64,000 nt of DNA from Paracentrotus lividus (Eukaryota > Echinodermata > Echinoidea > Camarodonta > Echinidae), in NCBI GenBank assembly GCA_940671915.1, contig CALNVZ010003426.1:48179803-48243802 (forward strand). Reading direction: 5' to 3'. Position numbers and translations under genes: made by a program. Shown here piece by piece: positions 57,447 to 64,000 of the stretch. Numbering within the stretch: the first letter of the stretch is position 1; the number at the start of each line of letters is the position of its first letter. The notes below the pieces were generated by a model. It was not told the DNA's origin and did no database searches. It saw nothing but the letters and a program-made list of their open reading frames with translations.

Positions 57447-57719
57447 ATGCAGCTAACACTGGAGCTTCCCGTCGTAAATCCGTACGCGGCCCCACAAATC
57501 CTTCGCATAATGACAAGAGAGACGCCCGCTGGGTGTCGACGAACTCGGCTGATGAAACCGGAAGTTCTCGCCAAGACGCTGAGCAGCGCCCCCAACTCCA
57601 TAGAGAAACTGTTGTTGGTGGACTGTCGTTCATTTATGGAATACAATGTGAATCATATCCAGTATGCCATCAATGTTACGTGCTCCAAGTTGGTAAAGAG
57701 AAGGCTTCAACATAATAAG
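57447..57719 (+). CDS. Dual-specificity MAP-kinase phosphatase (DUSP8/DUSP16 type), first coding exon
   Basis: The 91 codons start MQLTLELPVVNPYAAPQILR. A leader of about 53 residues precedes KLLLVDCRSFMEYNVNHIQY and then AINVTCSKLVKRRLQHNK. This is the start of the rhodanese (CH2) domain of MAP-kinase phosphatases. SKLVKRRLQ is the basic kinase-interaction motif that docks p38 and JNK. The exon ends AAG|GTGAGT just where DUSP8/16 proteins continue VL/VT. Such enzymes dephosphorylate Thr and Tyr in activated MAP kinases. The rest of the rhodanese domain and the HCxxxxxR catalytic domain are beyond the window. Subfamily choice rests on this short match. Confidence 0.85.
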
Positions 57720-57789
57720 GTGAGTCTTCTAATAGATTTCTAATTTAAACGCTCCAAATTTTATTGTCCAAATGAAAGGTGAACAGAAA

Positions 57790-58071
57790 TTCTTGTTGTG
57801 CCTTTTTTCGTGGGCCTGGCAGCCACTGATGGACGTTGCTCTATCCCCTTCTTGTTGAACGCAGGCCGCTACAAAAAAATTATTTTTCACTTGCCCTATT
57901 GGGCAAGTGAATTTTTTTTTTGCTTGCCCAAGAGGAAAAAACACTTGCCCAAATTTTATTTTCATTTTCTTTGTTCAAAGATATTTTTGAGTATCAATAT
58001 CATCTCATAAATGTCTACAAACAAACAAAGAGCCTAACAGTAACAGACACAAAAGCACCACTAAATTTGGA

Positions 58072-58106
<35 letters not shown>

Positions 58107-58812
58107 ATTAACAAAATATTAATTAAAAAATTAATGAAATCATTTTCATGCCAAATTATCTTTATTTCTACATGTAACAAACAGAAAAAATAGCATTGAA
58201 ATGAACATTAACAAAAGGTAAGAAAGAAAATATATCCGAATTTTAATTATTTTCTCATTTATAAATATTAAAATGAGTCTGTATGTTAAGACTAGCACCA
58301 TACATCTGATCGAAGCTCTGCAGATCGGCGAGATGTTTAGAATAACAAATTGGCTTATTTCACAAGTTTTAGGGATTTTATTTCAATTGTAAGGTAATGT
58401 TTTCTACAGAAGGAGAGCCCTGTGCAAGTATTTTGTCTAGTTTGTGTTTATAAACACGTCTTTTATTGCGTTTTTTAGCTGAAATGTTATGGGGAAATCG
58501 TTGATGCTGATACCCAGCACCGACGATTACCTGGGCCGCTGGGGCTGGCTGCAAAAGCTCCCTTCAACACGCTCAAATCATCACTTGCCCGATCGGGAAA
58601 GTGACTTTGAACTTTGCTTGCCCGCCCGTTGTTTTCACTTGCCCCGGGCAAGCGGGCAAGCGGGTTTGTCGCGCCCTGTGAACGCCAAACAGGGTAGCAG
58701 CAACTACCATTTTTCCACATCTTTTGGTATGAAGCAGCTGGGATTGAACCCACGACCTACCAATTATGAGGCAGATGCTCTATCCAATGAGCCAACACAT
58801 GGGTTTCAATAT
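57790..58812 (-). mobile_element. tRNA-headed SINE on minus strand, split by a DNA element
   Basis: The head at 58812-58735 has A-box-like TGGCTCATTGGATAGAGCAT and B-box-like GGTTCAATCCC. The body reads CATACCAAAAGATGTGG, then GCTACCCTGTTTGGCGTTCA, stops at 58679 and resumes at 57861 with AACAAGAAGGGGATAGAGCA and AGTGGCTGCCAGGCC. The plus-strand SINE at 59110 has the same order uninterrupted. It lies in the first coding intron of the DUSP gene. Confidence 0.8.
57862..58678. mobile_element. hAT-like nonautonomous element inside a SINE
   Basis: The ends CAGGCCGCTACAAA and TTTGTCGCGCCCTG are imperfect inverted repeats. TGAACG at 57856-57861 and 58679-58684 flanks them. CTTGCCC motifs and their complements repeat near both ends (ACTTGCCCTATTGGGCAAGT at 57890; CTTGCCCCGGGCAAG at 58639). 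The interior is AT-rich with a poly-A run at 58076-58103 and no transposase. Confidence 0.75.
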
Positions 58813-59105
58813 ATTTGTAGCAAAATACATGTATTGCAATGAAAAGGTACCCTGATGTAGTTCTGGACCATTTAGTCCTCAAATCATCCTTAACCGCCCT
58901 TCGGCTCATAAATGTACTTCTCCTACTTGCCAGTAACTGCTCTTCTGATTTTTTTTCGTACATGTAACCCCCTCAAACAGCCTGAAACCATCTTTCAGGT
59001 TTTTCCTCAAATGGCATACTGTTTTTGAGGAGCACATTGTATGCTGCCTGGTACACAGAGCATAATTTACTATAAAAAAAAAGGGTTAAAAATGTGCCAT
59101 CAAAC
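58813..59105. other. No exon seen; DUSP intron
   Basis: Unremarkable intron sequence. Confidence 0.4.
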
Positions 59106-59109
59106 AAAA

Positions 59110-59312
59110 TGAGAGTGTGTTTGCTCAGTAGATAGAGCATCGCCACATTATCGGGAGGTCATGTGTTCGAACCCCGTTGCGTCATACCAAAAGACGTTAA
59201 AAAATAGGAGATGCTGGTGCCCTGTTTGGCGTTTAAGAAAGGGACAGAGCAACATTGATCTGGTGCTGCTCAGTGGCTACCGGGCCGACGATCAATTGGG
59301 AAAAAAAGAATT
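59110..59312 (+). mobile_element. tRNA-headed SINE on plus strand
   Basis: TTTGCTCAGTAGATAGAGCAT and TGTTCGAACCCC are A- and B-box-like, followed by CATACCAAAAGACGTTAAAA and GTGCCCTGTTTGGCGTTTA, then CAGTGGCTACCGGGCC. The body is shared with the split SINE at 57790-58812. Confidence 0.8.
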
Positions 59313-60420
59313 CAAGGTACAATCCAAGTGAGTCCTATTCTAGAAGAGTTTTTGGGGTGTTCCCCAGTCTGTCAGTCAATACTAGCAGTCCGATGAGTAA
59401 TTAATTACAGCCAATACAACTCCAATTCAGGTTGATAAGCATGAGTCAGGGGCATGAAGGATCTCATTTAGGGGTGCAAATTGCACCCCCATGTCTTACT
59501 CGATTTACCCTCTTCCTCGGAAAAACTCTTCAAGATGGTTTTAAATTTGTTAGCAAATTGGAGTCGTTATAAAGCAATTACTCATCCAATGTCTTTTTAA
59601 AATTATTGACACTCGTCTGGTGAGAACCAGAGAGGCACTAACTTTGTGCTTTTTCATTATTGTGGGTAAATATCTTTCTGTATCTGAGCTAATATTTCCT
59701 TTGAAATAGTAAATAAGTAACTATCATATCATAAATAATAAGTACTTGTGTTAGAGTGTTTGGGATCAACGCACCTATCAACCCAGTTCTGAAAAATGAC
59801 TTAAAAACAAAAAGAACTTGAGAGGTCTAAATTGTATTTCAGTTTTACCTATTTGTTTCATTGCTAAATTTGGTATTCAATTTTATTTTGATGTCATTTA
59901 CTCAAAGTCTAACACAATGCACATGTTAAGTATAAAAAAAGTTTATTTTCAAGTTCAAGAAGGAAACAACTGACATTGATTGTTTGTAGTTCAAATATAT
60001 TTCACAACGGTACAGTACAAAGGACCACCTGGCTACTGATACCAGCCAAGAAATTACATAGCCAGAATGGTCAAGATTTACAATGTAATTGGACAGTTTG
60101 GAGCTAGTTTTACATCATGAGGGGGTAGGTACATGTAAAAGGGTTAATTGCAGAGTCACCAAATCAATAATGACAAGAAAAGGGATCAAAGACGATACGG
60201 AAAGCACAATAAATTTCTGAGTAATTGTCCCGTTCCTTCAATTTCCTCAAGCCCAAGCAACAAAAGTGAGAGTGCAATTAGGCGAACAATGCCTTTGACT
60301 GATAAACTGATGGGGGTAAATGAGGCATAGAATGACGGAGATGTGAGTAGTAATTGCGGTTCATAATAGGCAAGGTAATAGTGATTTAATTGCCTTGAGA
60401 TACCGGCTTTACCAGGCAAG
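59313..60420. other. No exon seen; DUSP intron
   Basis: AT-rich intron sequence with chance frames only. Confidence 0.4.
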
Positions 60421-60421
60421 T

Positions 60422-60760
60422 GTTTGCTGGGATGATGGTGGTGGTGATGAGAAGGAGGAGGGGTATCTCCTCGGTGATGGAATGCTTCTGAGGATGAAGT
60501 AGGATGGTGTTTAGTTTTTAAAAGTGGCAAAATTTCAGTTATCAAAATAGTTGCAAAAAGGGATGACAAAAAAAAAAAAATCTATTAAGAATTCAGTGTT
60601 TGCCATGTCTATGGTGGTGATGATGAGGAGGAGGAGGAGGAGGAGGGGTATCTCCTCGGTGATGGGATGCTGCTGATGATGGTGTCAACTATAGTTTTTA
60701 AAAGTGGCGAGAGTTCAGTTATTGAAATCGTCATGGCAATAGATGATGGCCAACTTAAAA
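60422..60760. repeat. Tandem duplication of about 187 bp with GGAGGA tract
   Basis: Units at about 60430-60570 and 60609-60760 share GGAGGGGTATCTCCTCGGTG, GATGGTG and GTTTTTAAAAGTGGC. The second has a longer GGAGGA run. Confidence 0.8.
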
Positions 60761-62530
60761 AGTTCTTGATGATGATGGGTGTGAAGTTAAGTTTAAAAGT
60801 GGTATAAGTCATGAGAATCCATTAAAAAGTGAATACAGTGTACATGCACGTTGTAGATCTAGGATTAATGTTGGATGTACAGTGTATCTACATGTAGATA
60901 AAGGTGGATAGCGAGCACATACGTGAGAGAAAGGAAGAAGAGGAGAAAGCTGAATATTTGAATTTTGATGAATCTAAAAAAAAAAGAAAAAAAGAAGAGA
61001 GATGAGAGGAGGAGAGAGAAATTACAATAAGATGAGGTGTGGAGGATATAGAATTTAGGGATTGAGACTGATGGGATCTGGAATTTGTTTGTTAGCCAAA
61101 GAAAAGTTGGACTAAAAAAGTAGGACTACATGAATAATAATAGAGAAAAAAAGTTGCCCTTAACCCCCTTGAAAATTGTAACCCCTTACTCAAGAAACAG
61201 GGCAAAATTACCTCTTAAAATGTCTTTTAATTTGTATTATGAGTATGTCATTCCTTTTACAAGTAGACCAAGAAATTGTCATTGCTGAATACTGTACGAA
61301 GTCAATTGGTCAATATGAATCTATAATTTCATATATTCCTTTCCAAAACCTGAATATATTGCACAGGATACATGTATTTCTCCTGAATGCATTTCTTTTG
61401 AATAGACATGACTAGATAGATAGATAGATACCTGTGGAGTTCCATGAATGATTGATGCATCCAATATTTCAGATATTGGGCGGATCCTCTCTGGGCAATC
61501 ATTCAAAATGCATGACGAGTGAAATGAAAGATCAGAATACAATTGTGGTTTGAAGAAATTCTCATTACGGTGGAATTCGCTTTCATTTTCATTGAGATCT
61601 TTTCACACAGTTCGCCGCTGCTGAAAATTGCATTTCCCCTTTCTATGTATTCTAGGGAAGAATCCTGCGATCCATAATGCAAATCAGAATGGAAAGCGGG
61701 AATGAATATTCATGGAATAATGGATATTTAACGTGGAGAAGAATGTCAATTTTATACTCCCAGTATTTCTTTTATATTTTATTTCTAAATTTGCTTGAAT
61801 GAGTTTATTTAATTTCAGTCATTATGTTTTTGTTTGATTTGAAACTGGTTTCATGGTAACAAAAAAATGAAAGCAAAAGTGGAGAAATCATACATGTAGG
61901 CCTAATGATCTTGCATGTGACACCGTTAAAATGGTGATATTTTTGCTGATTCACAATTATTTTTCTTCCTTTTTTTTTCTTTCATAATTAAATTTTAAAA
62001 TAGGAGTGTCCCGAGTGGCCGGTCGAAATCAAATATATCTTTCCCTTTAACTGGAATCTTGTGTTGGAATGTATTTATTGGTCATTGGTGTTGGTCAAGT
62101 ACACAGAAGCTGTATTGCTACCATTTGAGGTTGGGAGGTTTCTTGTGACTCACACTCACAAACATCTTAACCTAGTGACCTACTCATATGAATATTCACT
62201 CGATGAAACAGTTGACAAAAAGGGCAGCAGGGGGGGGGGGAGGGGTGCAATTTGCCCCAAATGAATTAAAAATTGAAAATTAAGTATTAACAGCCTTTAA
62301 ATTTATTAAAAAGCCCCTCAAAAATACCCTTTAAGGTTTTAAAATGCACATGCTCATGTGTCTTTTACATTTAATTTGATTTAATTTGAATTATTTGTTT
62401 TCAATCTTACATTGCACGACTTTTTGACATAAGGACCAAGAGCCTAAAACAACGAAATTTAATATGGAAGCACAGTGTGAGGAGGAGTGTGATGTTATAT
62501 TACACATTCAGTGTTAAAAAATACTTTTTT
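60761..62530. other. No exon seen; DUSP intron
   Basis: A GATA tetranucleotide tract lies at about 61412-61430 and a poly-G patch at 62230-62241. A minus-strand frame at 61321-61542 is discussed among the rejected items. Confidence 0.4.
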
Positions 62531-62532
62531 AT

Positions 62533-62596
62533 GCCTCCACCACCGAAGGTGGTGCCTGAGGCATTATGTTTTTGGGTTGTCCGTCCGTCCGTCCAT
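62533..62596. repeat. GCCTCCACCACC hairpin followed by (GTCC)n
   Basis: TGCCTCCACCACC pairs with GGTGGTGCCTGAGGCA around GAA. It is followed by TTATGTTTTTGGGTTGTCC and then GTCC units. It looks like the end of a dispersed repeat. Confidence 0.6.
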
Positions 62597-62944
62597 CCTG
62601 TTCGCTCGTAATCGCGGGATATCAAGAACCACTTGTTTTACATTTCAACCCGCGAACCCAAAACAAGCAGATTATAAGAGCACAGTGTGAGGAGCAACAT
62701 GCAGGCTTTCTTTATTCATTTTCAGTTTGTTCCACTAACATTATGAATATTCATGAGACATTTAAAGTGACTTCCTTTCATGGTACTATACATATATTTC
62801 TGAGTAATATGCATACATCTCAATTGAGTCAGGGTAACCATTGTTTGAATATGATATGATGATACATCATCATGGTTTGTCAGAAGAGGGTTTTACCGAA
62901 CTTTATTCATGCAATTCAACTCCTCAACTCACAGCAGATAATCC

Positions 62945-63340
62945 GTTGACCACAAGACAATGATAATGGTTTTCTTCAATGAATATTCAGGAATCATTTA
63001 AGAATATTCATACATGTACCGAGTCACTTGATGATCATTGTTGGAATATGATAGGATTGAATCATAGCATGGAATGACACAGAGATATAACTACAATGTA
63101 AATTGGTAGGCCTATATCATTTGTTGACCACAAGACAACGATATGGTTTTCTTCAATGAATATTCATGAATCATTTAAGAATATTCATGTATTGAATATT
63201 CATACATGTATCTGTGATATCCCTCGACTCACTTGAAGATGATTGTTGGAATATGATAGGATTGAATCATAGCGTGGAATGATACATAGATATGACTACA
63301 ATTTAAATTAGTATATCATTTGTTGACCACAAGACAGTAT
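62945..63340. repeat. Tandem repeat of 178-199 bp, just over two copies
   Basis: GTTGACCACAAGACAA starts units near 62946, 63124 and 63322. Shared phrases are GGTTTTCTTCAATGAATATTC and GGAATATGATAGGATTGAAT. The third copy is cut short. Confidence 0.85.
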
Positions 63341-64000
63341 AAGGCATGCAATGTATGCAAGGTATGTTTTGTCAGTGATCAAGAGTTTAGAGGTGGAATT
63401 ATTCAGATTTATTCTTTAATTCCTCAGAATAATTATGTATTCATCATTGTTTGACATGAAGAATATCTGATTTGTTGGGTAGCTTACTATGAAACACTGG
63501 TACATGAACAGTTGCAATTACTGTTTGGGATTTTTATATAATCAGGTGCATTCAATTTAGGAGTGATATTTTGGGGTTTTCATTTTAAGAAATATTTTAA
63601 TTGTTCATTCATCATTGTGTGAGATAAATTGTTATTAATTATTACATGTCTAAAGACTATAGGACACTTGTTAAATTCAGAAGTCCAAAACAACGGCCCT
63701 TGGAAACCAAACAGTGTAGATTGATTAATATCCATGACTCTGTGGTCATATATTAATATTTTTGAGGTTACAAATGAGGAAAGTCAGCAAAATACTGGGT
63801 AACTCATATTTTCCGGCATCTTGCATTCACCATGGGAAAGAGAGATGGCAATCTTCCCACATAATTTCTATCTTTCTAAAGGAACAAATCAATTTGAAAG
63901 AATAAGTGTTGTTTTGGAGAAAGCTCTATTCTCTGTCAAAGTCCAGTGATCCTGCAATAACCAATAAGAGTAAATTCTAATGTATCCATGCATTATAACC
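63341..64000. other. No exon seen; DUSP intron to window end
   Basis: AT-rich sequence without a supported exon. Confidence 0.4.

Noticed and set aside
58735..58812. Functional tRNA gene on the minus strand
   Set aside because: A and B boxes are present, but the anticodon stem does not close well and a SINE body follows directly.
61321..61542. Minus-strand frame with exon-like CPERIRPISEILDASIIHGT and a CACAG|GTATCT donor-like end
   Set aside because: I recognise no family, the acceptor is weak and it would lie antisense within the DUSP intron. Kept only as a weak possibility that transcript data could settle.

Overview
The window is animal nuclear DNA. Introns have GT-AG junctions, coding density is very low, the sequence is AT-rich, and there are many microsatellites, LINE, SINE and MITE-like insertions. 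Bacterial operon signals are absent. A head-to-tail cluster of fast-evolving rhodopsin-type GPCR genes, repeat families with motifs such as GTAGGCCTA, and a GPCR expansion like that known from sea urchins suggest an echinoderm, probably an echinoid. That organism call is inference, not proof.

Region 1 (1-36000) is a chemoreceptor-like GPCR cluster. Copy A lies on the minus strand at the left edge and is broken by a frameshift. A gene-less relic of a duplication unit sits at 3240-4350. Three apparently intact two-exon genes follow on the plus strand: B (9860-10075 + 11217-12017), C (17610-17825 + 24175-24978) and D (32141-32356 + 34096-34899). All share a 216-bp first coding exon (222 bp in A; TM1-TM2), a phase-0 GTAAGT intron and a second exon of about 800 bp (TM3-TM7 and tail). 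They also share a promoter block, a fossil reverse-transcriptase fragment in the intron and, for B and C, a 3' flank with about seven AGGTCA clusters. Comparing paralogous units dates several insertions: a LINE after gene B (13510-16024), a 4.1-kb TG..CA insertion after C (27141-31289), a mariner-like element in the C and D introns, and a 4.5-kb terminal-inverted-repeat element in the C intron that itself received a LINE.

The B promoter side carries a 3.5-kb double foldback element (4871-8398) with a clear 8-bp target duplication.

Region 2 (36000-51700) has no gene I can support. It holds a second, short copy of the tRNA-bearing inverted-repeat element (36471-36987), a roughly 200-bp minisatellite (38280-39350), small MITEs, a CGAAC-rich foldback (46872-47296) and many simple repeats.

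Region 3 (51700-64000) holds the 5' part of a dual-specificity MAP-kinase phosphatase gene of the DUSP8/DUSP16 type. There is a possible noncoding first exon near 51760-52067 and a convincing first coding exon at 57447-57719 with the start of the rhodanese domain and its basic kinase-interaction motif. The remaining exons lie beyond the window. Its first coding intron contains two SINEs in opposite orientation, one split by a hAT-like element, and several tandem duplications.
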